From Acanthacorydalis orientalis (lineage: Eukaryota; Arthropoda; Insecta; Megaloptera; Corydalidae), in NCBI GenBank assembly GCA_034766995.1, contig CM068319.1:18687422-18751421 (forward strand): DNA of 64,000 nucleotides, written 5' to 3'. Position numbers and translations under genes: made by a program. Positions 1 to 14,424 of the stretch are shown here, in pieces. The notes under the pieces are model-generated. The model searched no databases, was not told the origin of the DNA, and saw only the letters and a list, made by a program, of their open reading frames with translations. Within the stretch, counting starts at the first letter, position 1. Each line of letters starts with the position of its first letter.

Positions 1-850
1 TGATCCTTAGATGCTTGGATATTTGTGACTTCTCTAAGATATATTCAGAATTGTGCAACAATTTAAGATTCAATTTACAATACGTAATTAATATGTTATA
101 ATAATTTGTCTCAACTTATATTTTATATTTACCCAAAATACTTTTTTATCCTAGGTATATAATATGTCTTTTAGACATATCTGAGATAGTGTCTCTCTCC
201 GACCAAAACTTTAAAATAATGAATCATTTCAGGAGTTAAAAATAATTGTAAAGTTTATTAAAGTAAATAAAAAATTAAAAAAATATATAATTTTTGGAGT
301 TTAAAAAAATACTTAAAAGGGCCTACTTGAAAAATTCTGAACAATATCATATTAAATTATATGATATTTTATTGTAAAATAAAAATTAAGCTCAATTAAT
401 TATTACGATCCGTTTGATACCAATGTTGTGAAGTATTTAAATTACATTGTATCAAATCGACAAATGTTAAAAGTTAACTAAGACATTTAACACAAAATAG
501 AATAAAATACCAGGAAAATACTTGGACATGTTGTAACTTCGTTAGTAGCTTATTCGAATTACAATCTAAATTATGTTTCTCATATTATACTTTAAAAAGT
601 ATTATGTTTTGAAACGATCTACAAAAATAACACATATAGATGCTCCATCATCTCTCGTCTCTTGTGTATGTCTGAGTGAACCATTAATACGTTCCCATTT
701 GTGATTTTTACTTCCACAGGGTATAATTCTTCTTCCACGTTCAATTATATATTAAATGAAGGCGATCTCTATGAACATACGACGACTGTACACAACAACA
801 ACGTAAAAATACAATAAATCCTCACTCTTTGTAGCACAGGAAATAATAAC

Positions 851-946
851 ATGCAGTTGGACACCCAAGAGACGGAGAAGCTATTGCTGTGGCTGTTTTG
901 TCATCGTCGCGATTCTGCGGTAGCAAACGTCGACTCTCTGCCCTGA
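851..946 (+). other. Possible 31-residue small ORF, unrecognised
   Basis: An ATG at 851 opens 31 codons ending in TGA at 944-946, inside the most GC-rich part of the first 2 kb. The peptide starts MQLDTQETEK and has a leucine/tryptophan-rich middle (LLLWLF). I recognise no family, signal sequence or domain. A small ORF of this length arises easily by chance. The base composition is the only reason to record it; an untranslated exon or regulatory island is equally possible. Confidence 0.12.
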
Positions 947-1141
947 AAGTGACAACCTAGCCATAGAATTATAACGTTTGTAATTAACTCACATCAAAGT
1001 GATTTTATAATTCAATGTTTAATGCATAAAATTAAGCAACCCTTAGTTAGCGTGCCTGCTAACTCATTTAACTACTGTGCTAATAAGTAGATGATAATAT
1101 ACGAACTTATTTAATATTCTACGAATTGAATGCGTGCACCT

Positions 1142-1180
<39 letters not shown>

Positions 1181-1804
1181 CATATATATGTATATATACA
1201 ATGTAAATTTGAAATTTGTTTTATCTACGTGTTTAAATTATTATTAGTGCTTCGATGGTATACTTAAACTACAATATTTTCAGAATTATAATTCAAAATT
1301 TATTTACTTTATCGCAATATTGAATCTGTCTTTATTTATGAGTATATATATATATACACAAATGGTCTCAAGTTTTAAGCTTATATTTCCAAATCTTTTT
1401 TTAAATCCTATTTTAAAAATTTAAAAAAATGGGATTATATTTATTTTTATAATGAATGGAATTAAGTTAAATAACTGATAATGATAATAAATCAAAATTT
1501 ATCACCTCGTAGTTAATTATATTTCATATTCATTTAGATAATTTACATTAATATTTCTTTCTTTATTAATTTGCATTACATACAATTATGAGCCATCTTG
1601 GAAGTTTAGTTAAGTGATGTCTCCTTGTATGAGATTTATAATTTAACATTTAATAAAAAGCAATTTAATCATTACTGAAAAATGTTTAAAAACAATCTGT
1701 TAAACAAAATATAAAATAAAAATATGAAATTTAAAAAACTGATATGTTTACATCCTAATTGAGGAATAAATGAACAAAAATTATCTTCATGGGAAGAATA
1801 TTTG

Positions 1805-1897
1805 GATATCTATCTGTTTATCTATCTATCGATTTATACACACACATACACACACACACATTATATATATATATATATATAGATAGATAGATAGATG
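1805..1897. repeat. Compound microsatellite (TCTA)n-(CA)n-(TA)n-(GATA)n
   Basis: TATC/TCTA units are followed by a CA run, a TA run and then GATA units. The TCTA and GATA parts are complementary, so the locus can fold back on itself. Confidence 0.85.
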
Positions 1898-2789
1898 TAT
1901 ACAGACATATGTATATGGACATAGATACGGTTGACCATATTTGAATTAGCATGGATTGATAGCTAAGTGTGGTTTTGAACTTCGACAGATGTTAACATTC
2001 ACAACGATTCTAATGGGTGCTTTTTGTTAAAGAGTAAATTCGGATAGAAATTTCACAATAAGTCAAAAGGATGTGGATTGTGTATAATAACAAGTCTGTT
2101 ATCGAAAAATAATCGTTGCCGTGGAATTATAAAAATCTGAAAGGTCAAATGACTTGTTGAAACACAATATCAGTTTTCCATGTATAACATTTTTAAAACA
2201 GTAAAAATATTAAAATTGTTTAACGTTTATATAACTTATTTTAATTTATATTTAAATGACATCTCATTTAGGTAAATATTTAAATTATATATATATTACA
2301 AATTGCTTTCATGAATAACTAAAATAATGAGCATAATTCAAATCATCTACAAATACTTTGCGATAATACTATTGAAATCCTAAACCAACGCACGTTTTCA
2401 AGATAATTTCAACTTGTCCGAAAATGTAAACGTATTACCTGCTAATCACGAACAGATGTTATTAACACTATAATCATTTTCAATTGTTTTGCAAATTGAA
2501 TAAGTAGAGTGAAACATTTCATAATATCAACAATTCGGATTCACGTCGAATATGTTCAAACTTCATACGCTTCGTTGATACTGAATTACTCGGTCAATAT
2601 TCTCAGTCCAAACGATGAATGATATCGAACAACCTCTCCTATATTTGTAAACCATCGTCTAAAAGCCTCAATGTGTTCATCAAAGCATGTAGGCACATGT
2701 AATCTAATAGTCGGGACGTTTCTGGTAACAATGTCAGATAGTGATTATAGCAAAGACAGATATAAACGATATAGAGTGTGAGTCAATAT

Positions 2790-6012
<3,223 letters not shown>

Positions 6013-6118
6013 ATATATACATACATATTTATATATATATATATATATATATAAATATATATAAATATATATATATAGATAAATATATATATAAATATAT
6101 AGATAAATATATATATAA

Positions 6119-6153
<35 letters not shown>

Positions 6154-6154
6154 A

Positions 6155-6188
<34 letters not shown>
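6013..6188. repeat. Higher-order TA/TAAA microsatellite
   Basis: TA runs are regularly interrupted by AAATA and GATAAATA units over about 175 bp. This gives a higher-order pattern of short TA blocks separated by 'ataaatat', unlike the pure TA tracts elsewhere. Confidence 0.9.
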
Positions 6189-6720
6189 GTCTGTGTGTGT
6201 GAGTAAATAAAATAATAACTTGAGAGTGTTTCTGCTTTTAAACAGGTTAAAGATTACTATCTCTTAAAAAGGACTACAGATATAAAATTTTATATGATAT
6301 AATATTTGTTAACCTGAGGGGAAAAAACGAACTATTACTTTCTTGTAATTACGTTCAACGTTTGACTACAGTTTGATCGTTGTCAATATATGAAACAAAC
6401 ACAAATGATAAATAATTGTTGTCTAATAATAAAGAAGCTGTCTATTTGTATCTGTAATATTTCTTTATATATTTATATACGTTATTATTTAAAATGATAA
6501 CTATTTGTGTAGATATTACTATAATAATTAATTGTCGGTTCTTTTAATAAATGAGTAAGGTTAGTATAATTTATTCTCAATCACAGCTTCAACAGAATAA
6601 TAAAAATATAATAATGAAAATCGTTAAAAAAATATTTCTATTAAATAATAATGACAAGTAAAAATTTTGAATAAAAATGGTATTATCGTTAATAATATAT
6701 AAATTATATTTTTAAATAAG

Positions 6721-6810
6721 TAGGAGACTCTGACCCCTACTCGCTACGCTCACCGAACCGCGAGGGGCTCCGCCCCCGTTCGCTTCGCGTAATTCGGTAA
6801 CCATTGCTAG
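6721..6810. other. GC-rich cruciform patch, possible transposon terminus
   Basis: An abrupt GC-rich patch in AT-rich DNA. It contains nested inverted repeats: ACCGAA (6752-6757) pairs with TTCGGT (6793-6798); GGGGC (6764-6768) pairs with GCCCC (6772-6776) around a 3-nt loop; and CGC-TTC-GCG lies at 6781-6789. A CTAG follows the outer stem after 8 nt (6807-6810). GC-rich hairpins just before CTRR are a known feature of Helitron 3' ends, but the base after CTAG here is G rather than the usual T, and I see no 5' end. Dense base-pairing and foreign composition are observed; identity is a guess. Confidence 0.4.
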
Positions 6811-7360
6811 GTGTGTTTTTTGAAAGTTTTCCCACATATTCCACGAATCAGGCTACGCATCCATATACAACACAATAAGATGACAAAGGTTAGTTTCGAG
6901 GAAAGACCATCCCCCGAGGAATGAACACAGTCAGAAAGACACCCACACTATAACATGAATCATACTTTCTTATAATTCGTGGAAAAAAACATTGTAGTTG
7001 TTGATACAAATATCATAATTTTTCGTGTAACTTAGGATGTCATTGTTAATAATAATTTAATACATTTTTTAAATTTTTTTACATTTTTTTTATATATAGA
7101 TAGAAAAATTTTAATCACGACTTATAATAACAAAATAATATTTCCTATTCTAGAAGAAATCATTTTATAAAATAGTTGATTTTTTTAAACAAATCCACAT
7201 ATTTCTATGTTATGTTTAAAGATTATCATAGTACAATAATAAAGTTTCTAATAAGTAACGATCATTAGATATATGAACACAACATATTTATATTAGATAT
7301 TCGAATATTAAAAACCAATTATTTTTACTGATAATTTTCTATTTACCGAAGCGTGTAATT

Positions 7361-7408
7361 GAACTAGAAATCGTTATAATCATATTATAGATAGCGAATT
7401 TCTAGTTC
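7361..7408. repeat. Short imperfect foldback
   Basis: GAACTAGAAAT (7361-7371) is matched by its exact reverse complement at 7398-7408, with further pairing inside (CG and TATAAT stretches). It can form a hairpin of about 48 nt. It is too short and too AT-rich to call a microRNA precursor. Confidence 0.4.
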
Positions 7409-7463
7409 TATGCATGTTCATTAACGTTTTCCGGCTACAGTTTGTACGGCTCTAACGATGATC

Positions 7464-7500
<37 letters not shown>

Positions 7501-7753
7501 TTTAATATATTCCTTAATAACATTATTTCATATCTTAAACATTTTATAAATTTTTTCAAGTATTAAAATGACAGATAAAGACTTTTTCAAGATTTGTAGG
7601 TAAATAACACGATAAATTTGAAATTGTCTGAATTGAAATAATTTTCCCTGAATATAATTTTAAAAAAGTGTTTATTGTCAAATGGAAAAAAACGTAGGTG
7701 GTAAGTGAAATAAGTAATCAAATGAAAAAATATATTTATTTGATTAATATGTC

Positions 7754-7754
7754 A

Positions 7755-7847
<93 letters not shown>

Positions 7848-7850
7848 CAT
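7754..7850. repeat. (CA)n-(TA)n compound microsatellite
   Basis: A short CA run leads into about 75 bp of TA with a single C interruption. Confidence 0.93.
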
Positions 7851-9811
7851 AATATTATAATACACCGTAAATGTTTTAAATTAAAAACATGATTTTAAAA
7901 ATCTTTTTTGGTAAGAAAATATATATTAAATTCATATAAAAAAATTGCTAGACGATTTGTAAATAACTTATAGAACCTTTTGAATGAATATGTGATAAGT
8001 CAATGAAAATTTTTATATAAATCAATTCTGAACAAAGTTAATATAACGTTTCTCTGTCAATCATTGATCTAGATTCTGAAGATGCACGGTCGTAAAAAAA
8101 TACGATTTCCTTTGAAACAAAGCGGTAAGGTTCCTTTTAAGATTTCATAATGAAGTTATTAAGACTGGTATAAAAGAGTACTACAGTCAATGTTTATTTT
8201 GACACTAAATAAGCTTTCGCTCACTGCTAGTGAGAACGACTTGAAATAAAGTGTTGCGTGAAAAGTGTCGAGAAAAAATAATATAGCGTACAAATCACAG
8301 AAACGGAAGATTTTCAATTAAAAAACACATTTCCGTTTTGGTTTTTGAGCTTTGACGGAAATACTTTGTATATAAATATTTTTTGGGGAACATACTAATA
8401 ATTAAAAGACAACGATGATATACATTTCTTAAAACATATTGGAGTTTCTTTTGATTTCTGTTCACATTAATAAAAATGTACTTTGACAAAATTTTATGTC
8501 AGTTAATTATATTTTCAGTATGTTATTTAAACACTAGTGATATTATTACACTGACATATTACAATAAAGTAAAAATCTTGTCCCCAGTAAATTAACTGTA
8601 TATAGTTATCAAAAATTATACAATAGTAAATATGATTATTTTTCACAACAAGATTTAATAAAGTAATATTGTTAGACCTTTTATATTCCTTTATCAATTT
8701 CCAATAAAATAATCAATAATATATCAATTTCCAATAAGTATTAAAATTTATTAAAATATTTATTTAAGATAAAATTCTAGTTTCGCTAATTTTAAATATG
8801 GAGGAGAAACGAAGAATCATCAAAAATTAACCTGTTATTTTCGGAAATCGTTCTGTTAAAAAATTTAAAAACTACTAATTTAATTGTTAAACGTTTAACA
8901 ACAAAGAATATTTTTATAAAATATTTTATTAACTAATTTTTAATCAGCTAGTCAAGTTTAAAAAAATATGTTGACATTTGAAAGGCTGGTTAGCAAATAA
9001 CATAATAAAAAATCAAATTATTAAATAAAAAATCAAGTTATGTAACTAAATTCTTGTAGAACTAAATGTGTGTGAATTTCTGTGTATCAAAAATATTCTC
9101 TTTTTAAAAGCATAACATAAACAAAATTTATGTATATTATAAAAATTCTGGATTCTTTATTTTTGATAATTAATTTTTGAATTATTAAATTTAGTCAAAA
9201 TGATGTAATATATTCGTATGAAATGCCCTTAAGTACAAATTTAAGTGAAGAACATTATTGAAAACCTCATGATTTTATACATTTAAATATTTTTGATAAT
9301 AAATAAGAAATCAATAAATAAAAAAATGAATTTATATTCATTCAATAACTTAAATCCATCCCAAAATGGATCCATTTTTATAAATCATATGGATATGATA
9401 ACATTGAACATATTTAAAAATACACAACAATATATAGAAAGTCTTTTGAAAATGTATTTCATTAATATCGTCGACCATAGACAAAGAAATAAGTTGAGTT
9501 GCTTTGAAAAATTCACAAAGACTTCTCTTCTTAGAACTCATACATGGTTTTATATCTTAACATATCTGTCTTTTTCATGCAAAATAAATTGTCAACATCG
9601 GACGAAGTTGAATTTTCAATAAGTAAGATGACTGTCATTCGGAAAAAGAAAAAAAACGAAAATATTCGACTTGACAAAAAATCCTTCGGGTAAAAAAGTC
9701 AACATTTCATGCGTACGTACAGATGACAACAAAAAAGAACGCTTGTGACGTTTTCCAGTTCTGTTTTCGTGCTTTTTGCGATTAATAAATATTTAATGTA
9801 TGTATGACATA

Positions 9812-9815
<4 letters not shown>

Positions 9816-9867
<52 letters not shown>
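9816..9867. repeat. (TA)n microsatellite
   Basis: About 52 bp of pure TA. Confidence 0.95.
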
Positions 9868-9870
<3 letters not shown>

Positions 9871-10539
9871 AGAATGATTATTCGACATCTTTAAGAACTT
9901 CATCTGGATACATTTTCAAAAAGCCACTTTGCAAATTAAGTCTATTTATATAAATTGTCTATTTAGTATTCATCATGGGAATATTCCATCATAAAATAGC
10001 AATTTCTTTATAAGTTTTTAATAAAGAACATTCAAATAATATAAAAACTAAATATTATAAGAGTTTATTATCTTACATACACGAACGTTTAATAAGAGCT
10101 GAATATTTGAAAACAATCTTAAGTTTTAATAATATTTTCGTTCTTGAATTAAACGTTCTTGTCACATTTATTCAAGTTTTTTTAAGTATTATTATTATTT
10201 AATGAACAATGTAACGTCTATGTAAGCACTTTACAGAAATTGTTTAATTAAAAACGTTTTTCAAGAACTGAAAATTACTTCTACATTTATTTGTATCTGC
10301 ATTAATTTCTTGACAGAATTGCTAAATTATATGTTTTAAAAAATATTGAATATTTATATTTTTGTAGTATTATATGGAGCTGAGTAGAATAAATTAGCAT
10401 AAAATCGAATAGTATATTTTTTATATAATAGTCATATATCATAAAGTCATCATTATAATTTAATTTTCAGATTTTTTAAAAAAATAATTTGATTATATTA
10501 CAAATATATATTTATAATGGTGAAAAGGTGTTATTTTTG

Positions 10540-10855
10540 AAATTTATTTTCTTCAATGATCCAAATGTCCATCATAAATTGGATGCGGTGAATCATAAAA
10601 TTCAATTTACATTTCTAATTTTGAATGGAAAAAAGTTATAGTAAGGTATATATGGGTTTAATATAGAAACAAACCCAGTCTATTTTTCGATTTAGTCATC
10701 ATGTCTGTTAAGGTACTTATCATAGCGGTAGATCAAGAGTCAAAGTCCTAGTAAAAAGATGTCTCTTGCAGATGAATCCATGTTTCCAGATTACTGATTC
10801 TGCTTTATTTTCAGGATTGTAATGGAACAGCCACGTTTCGTTCTCAATCAAACCA
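10540..10855 (-). pseudogene. Mariner transposase fragment (catalytic domain, decayed)
   Basis: Read on the minus strand, 10854 down to 10759 gives 32 uninterrupted codons around ENETWLFHYNPENKAES. This is the mariner block that includes the first catalytic aspartate (normally GDETW); here that aspartate is Asn (codon 10840-10842). Further on the same strand (about 10575-10545) the string gives D-G-H-L and, one frame over, F-G-S-L-K-K. This matches the region around the third aspartate (SDFHLF.SLKK). The section between them is too short and disrupted, so a deletion plus frameshifts is inferred. DNA cut-and-paste transposase, nuclear when alive; this copy cannot be functional. Terminal repeats were not found. 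Fairly sure of family, less of the boundaries. Confidence 0.72.
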
Positions 10856-11344
10856 TTGAATATAATAATTAAATATTAATACAGAAATATCAAAACTTTT
10901 AGTTAATATGTGTAATAATTATTAATTAAGATAGTATACATATTCTGTTTTAGATATTTTTTAACATTTCTTTAATTTAACTGGTGTATAAGCTTATAAA
11001 GGTATTTCAAAAGTTATTAAAAAAAATAGAATAGTATATTAAGAAAGTCAGTATACGGACTTATTCAGTTCCTTTTATGTTTAACGATTCAATTAAAACG
11101 TAGTAAAAAAAATTAAACTAAAAAAATATTTCGATTTCGATGATAATTTCACACGTCGTTTATTTTGTCTGCATGTAATACGATTCTCGATAAAAGAAAT
11201 ATACGATGCAGATAATAAAATGATCCAATTTCACTGATACCATCAATCAATCATTTTATTAAAATTGCCACTGTAAACTAATACATTGAATGGAGTAGAA
11301 ACGATGTTCATACAAATGTTTCACAAAGTTTATTCGTATACACA

Positions 11345-11351
<7 letters not shown>

Positions 11352-11410
<59 letters not shown>
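11352..11410. repeat. (TA)n microsatellite
   Basis: About 59 bp of pure TA. The 112-codon frame crossing it is mostly a TA translation. Confidence 0.95.
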
Positions 11411-11414
<4 letters not shown>

Positions 11415-11682
11415 AATATCTCCGATACAAATCAAATTTCGTCATTTCCGTTTTCTTTTATCGATACAAGCGCAACTTCCGATTCAAAAGTATTAAGCCC
11501 ATACCAACTGTACTTTCTTGAAAAATTGCCTATGTGGGACTCAGTGGCGGCACATGTTGAAATATATTTATGTGTATATGCTGATATTATGGTAAATGCG
11601 TTTAGGAATTGTATATTTTATTGAATTTTAATACCTATATTCATATATTCTTATACGCATAAAAACACATATAGATCTAGGT

Positions 11683-11707
11683 GTGTGTGTGTATATGAAT
11701 GTATATG

Positions 11708-11744
<37 letters not shown>

Positions 11745-11772
11745 GTATATATATATATGTATATATATATAT
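11683..11772. repeat. (GT)n/(TA)n compound microsatellite
   Basis: A short GT run is followed by TA blocks separated by evenly spaced ATGTAT variants. Confidence 0.9.
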
Positions 11773-12909
11773 CAACTATTAATAAAAAAATTCAATTTTA
11801 AAGATGCTTTAAAATAGTATGATTTTTCCAATTAATACATTCGTATATTATGATATTATTTAATCTAAGTATTAAAATATAAATAAAATATATGATTTTT
11901 TTTCAAGAAATTTTTTCCTTTTAAGAAAAAAATAATTCAGTTCCTAATGTGTATGTGTTTTTTTTTTGTTACGCATCAATTGAAAAAATAAGCAAAATAA
12001 AACGATGTTTCTAAAAAATATTTTGATGTTACTATTTCTATTCATATTTACTTAAACTTCATCTTAAGCAGTACTTTCTGTTTAAAGAAATGTTAATATT
12101 AATGTTTTAAAAAATATTAAATAACAAAAAATTCAGTTGTTGTAAAACATACTTTTGTTTGTAGTAAAATCAGAAAGAATACTGGTTATATTTAAAAAAT
12201 GGTTTCAATTATCTGTTTCGCAAAATTGGATGCTTAGAACTGTTATTAAATTTATTTTATAATATTCAAGAAATAATAATTATCTAAGTGTAGCGAGTGA
12301 AAATTCAAAAAGAACAATTATTATAAATAAATAAAAAGTATTGTAGTGTAGTTTAATTTTTAATCTCGTACGGAAATAATAATAATGATATCATTTAAAA
12401 AATTGAAAATAAATCGGTTAAAATAAATTCTATATCTAAATTTCACTAGAAAAATAAAACAGTAGCTGAGTTAACTGTAACTGGACTTAAAAGTTTAAAT
12501 AACTGGAAGTGAGTTTAGAAGATACATATCAGTATAAAAATTAGATAATAAAGAATGAGAAGTACAGTTATATGTTATTTGATTGTTCAAACATATAGAT
12601 AAACTGAAGTATTGCGAACGAATCAAATATTTTATAAAGATTAGTTTTTAGAACTACTTATAAGTTTTATTTTCTTTCTACACTTATTTGAAACATTCAA
12701 ACACTATAAAGTGTTCAAGAGTAATACTCTTTTCAACTATGACTATTCAAAACAAATATTTTTTTTTTAAAAAAAAATCGAATAAATACCATACGATATT
12801 TTCAAAGTATATTAATAAATAAATTGTTTTTTCTTTAAAAAAAAAGACTGAAATATTAAATATTTCAATTACAGTGTTTGAACTGTGGTTAAATTATCTT
12901 TTATTAATA

Positions 12910-12933
12910 TTAGGTTGGTGGGAAAAAATAATT
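12910..12933 (+). repeat. Left terminal inverted repeat of mariner
   Basis: Starts TTAGGTTGG directly after a TA dinucleotide. It pairs with 13460-13483 and with the second right-end copy at 13557-13580. Confidence 0.85.
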
Positions 12934-13132
12934 GGACCTTTTGTTTTTTGAATTCTAATCTTAATTTTTTTCAATGCAAGTGTCACTTCATCGTTTTCAT
13001 ATTAGTATCATTTTAAAGTGCATTTTTCGGTTTGTGCTAGTGACAACATCAACTTTGGTTTTATTATTAATTTTCCTTCAAATTAGGGTATTGAATCAAA
13101 TATATAAAAGAAGAAAATAAAACTAATTTTTG

Positions 13133-13441
13133 TATGAGTTCAAAACGGGTGGCAAAACAGCAGAAACTGCTCGTAAATTAAACGATGCTTTTGGTGGGGG
13201 TACTGTTAAGGAACGTACGATGCAATGAAGGATCCAAAAATTTTCTGCTGGGGATGAGAGTCTTGAAGATGAAGAAGGTCACGGGCGTCCTTCTTAAGTT
13301 CATAACGACCAACTTAAGGCATTAATTGAATCAAAACCAAGTACAACAATTCGAGAGCTTGCACAAAAGTTATGCGTTAGTCATCCATCAGTTCTGGACC
13401 ACTTAAAACAGAAAAATCAAAAAAGCTTGAAATGTGTATGA
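13133..13441 (+). pseudogene. Mariner transposase N-terminal fragment (helix-turn-helix region)
   Basis: The frame from 13133 reads YEFKTGGKTAETARKLNDAF and continues through ..GTVKERTMQ, SAGDESLEDEEGHGRPS, NDQLKALIESKP and HPSVLDHLKQ. This is the N-terminal DNA-binding region (two helix-turn-helix motifs) of cecropia-type mariners, the lineage domesticated in primate SETMAR. It is broken by TGA at 13226-13228, where the family has Trp, and TAA at 13295-13297, where Glu is usual. After LKQ the similarity stops and the frame ends at 13439-13441. The DDD catalytic domain is absent. The inferred role was binding the terminal repeats; this copy is dead. Confidence 0.88.
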
Positions 13442-13459
13442 ATTTGAAAGTCATAAACC

Positions 13460-13480
13460 GCAATTATTTTTCTACCAACC

Positions 13481-13483
<3 letters not shown>
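13460..13483 (-). repeat. Inner right terminal inverted repeat of mariner
   Basis: Ends CTACCAACCGAA followed by TA. It is the reverse complement of the left repeat with a few mismatches. Confidence 0.82.

Positions 13484-13529
<46 letters not shown>
13484..13529. repeat. (TA)n tract between two mariner right ends
   Basis: TA repeat starting exactly at the target dinucleotide after the inner right end. Confidence 0.93.
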
Positions 13530-13533
<4 letters not shown>

Positions 13534-13556
13534 TGTGACAAATGGGTACATTATCC

Positions 13557-13580
13557 GCTGTTATTTTTCTACCAACTTAA
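13557..13580 (-). repeat. Second right terminal inverted repeat of mariner
   Basis: It reads GCTGTTATTTTTCTACCAAC then TTAA, followed by TA at 13581-13582. It is a near copy of the inner right end 97 bp upstream. Either an older element ended here and its 3' part was disrupted, or the end was duplicated. Confidence 0.75.
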
Positions 13581-13582
13581 TA

Positions 13583-14376
13583 ATTTACTTCTCATAGAAC
13601 ACATATTTTATTTTTATTAAAATCTTCAATAAATATATTATCTATTTATTATTTTATTTATGGTCATTTAGATGACGATTCCATTATCTTCAAAGTACGG
13701 CAGTGTACAAATCTGATTTGAATTTTTCTATTTATTCGTACTAGAAGGTGATAACATCGTCATTGAAACGTACACGAGCAGAATTAAAATAAACAATTAG
13801 CAATTTGGAATACTTTTGGGAGCAAAATGATTCATTTATGATAATAAATGTCTGTTAAATATTTCACAAAAATAATTTCAGTAGCATCATCTTTTTTTAA
13901 CGTGATATCAGGAAAATAGTAATTGAGAATTACATAACAAAAAAGATATAAAGTTTTCAGTCATTTGAGAATACTTTTTATAAAATAATTGCCTGTGAGC
14001 AGAAAGAACAACGACGAGAAAAACAATTTGACGCACAGATCATAACATAATGAGTTTTAAAACAGATTTTTAACAAAAGAACATTTTCTACAAGTATGAG
14101 ATTTATATACCTCACATTTATAAGAAACTCTCTTTATTTTTAAAAATTATTATCTAATACTTTATTTATATTAAAAAACAGTATGAAAATGAAACTGGAA
14201 TAATTAATGTACACGCATTGGTAAAAGAAAGAACTTATGAGATTCAAACTTTATTTCAAGCAAATTGAATTAACTAAACAAACAATGTACTAACAAGCTA
14301 CTAATCTATTTGTACTTAATGAAAATACTTTTATTCTTTTATTATATTATATTTCGTTTACCCTGCACTTATTTTG

Positions 14377-14424
<48 letters not shown>

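Larger units (their letters stand above)
1..2789. other. AT-rich intergenic stretch
   Basis: No recognisable gene. It holds a (TA)n tract near 1145-1177 and a compound microsatellite near 1805-1897. It also holds a less AT-rich island at about 620-960 that contains a 31-codon ATG-to-stop frame (851-946). The rest is AT-rich sequence with stops in all frames. It could be intergenic or intronic. Confidence 0.6.
6811..10539. other. AT-rich intergenic stretch
   Basis: No recognisable gene. Contents: TA tracts near 7466, 7770 and 9816, a foldback at 7361-7408 and a 16-bp direct repeat (8692-8707 and 8722-8737). A TATAAAAG string at 8169-8176 has no convincing initiator at the right distance. A less AT-rich island lies at about 9640-9790. 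A 60-110 codon frame around 9300-9620 has no ATG at its apparent start and no family resemblance. Confidence 0.55.
10856..12909. other. AT-rich intergenic stretch
   Basis: No recognisable gene. It contains the TA tracts at 11352-11410 and 11700-11772, and a less AT-rich segment at 11410-11620. That segment has an open frame continuing from the TA tract whose product I cannot assign. Confidence 0.55.
12910..13483 (+). mobile_element. Internally deleted mariner element, cecropia/SETMAR-like
   Basis: Both ends carry mariner-type terminal inverted repeats: TTAGGTTGGTGGGAAAAAAT at 12910 and, as reverse complement of the right end, TTCGGTTGGTAGAAAAATAA at 13483. A TA target dinucleotide flanks each side (12908-12909 and 13484-13485). 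At 574 bp it is less than half the usual ~1.3 kb. Only the DNA-binding part of the transposase is left, so the catalytic part was deleted. It could only be moved by a transposase supplied from elsewhere. A second copy of the right terminal repeat lies at 13557-13580, so the true right end is ambiguous. Confidence 0.88.

Noticed and set aside
6721..6810. tRNA or rRNA fragment as cause of the GC-rich patch
   Set aside because: No T-loop (GTTCRA) or anticodon-arm arrangement and no recognisable rRNA segment; the stems do not form a cloverleaf.
8169..8176. TATAAAAG as a core promoter
   Set aside because: The nearest initiator-like TCA is only about 20 bp away and no gene follows. Such strings are expected by chance in this composition.
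9293..9622. 109-codon plus-strand frame and overlapping 63-codon minus-strand frame
   Set aside because: The plus frame begins at TTG, not ATG. Neither product resembles a family, and composition matches the AT-rich background.
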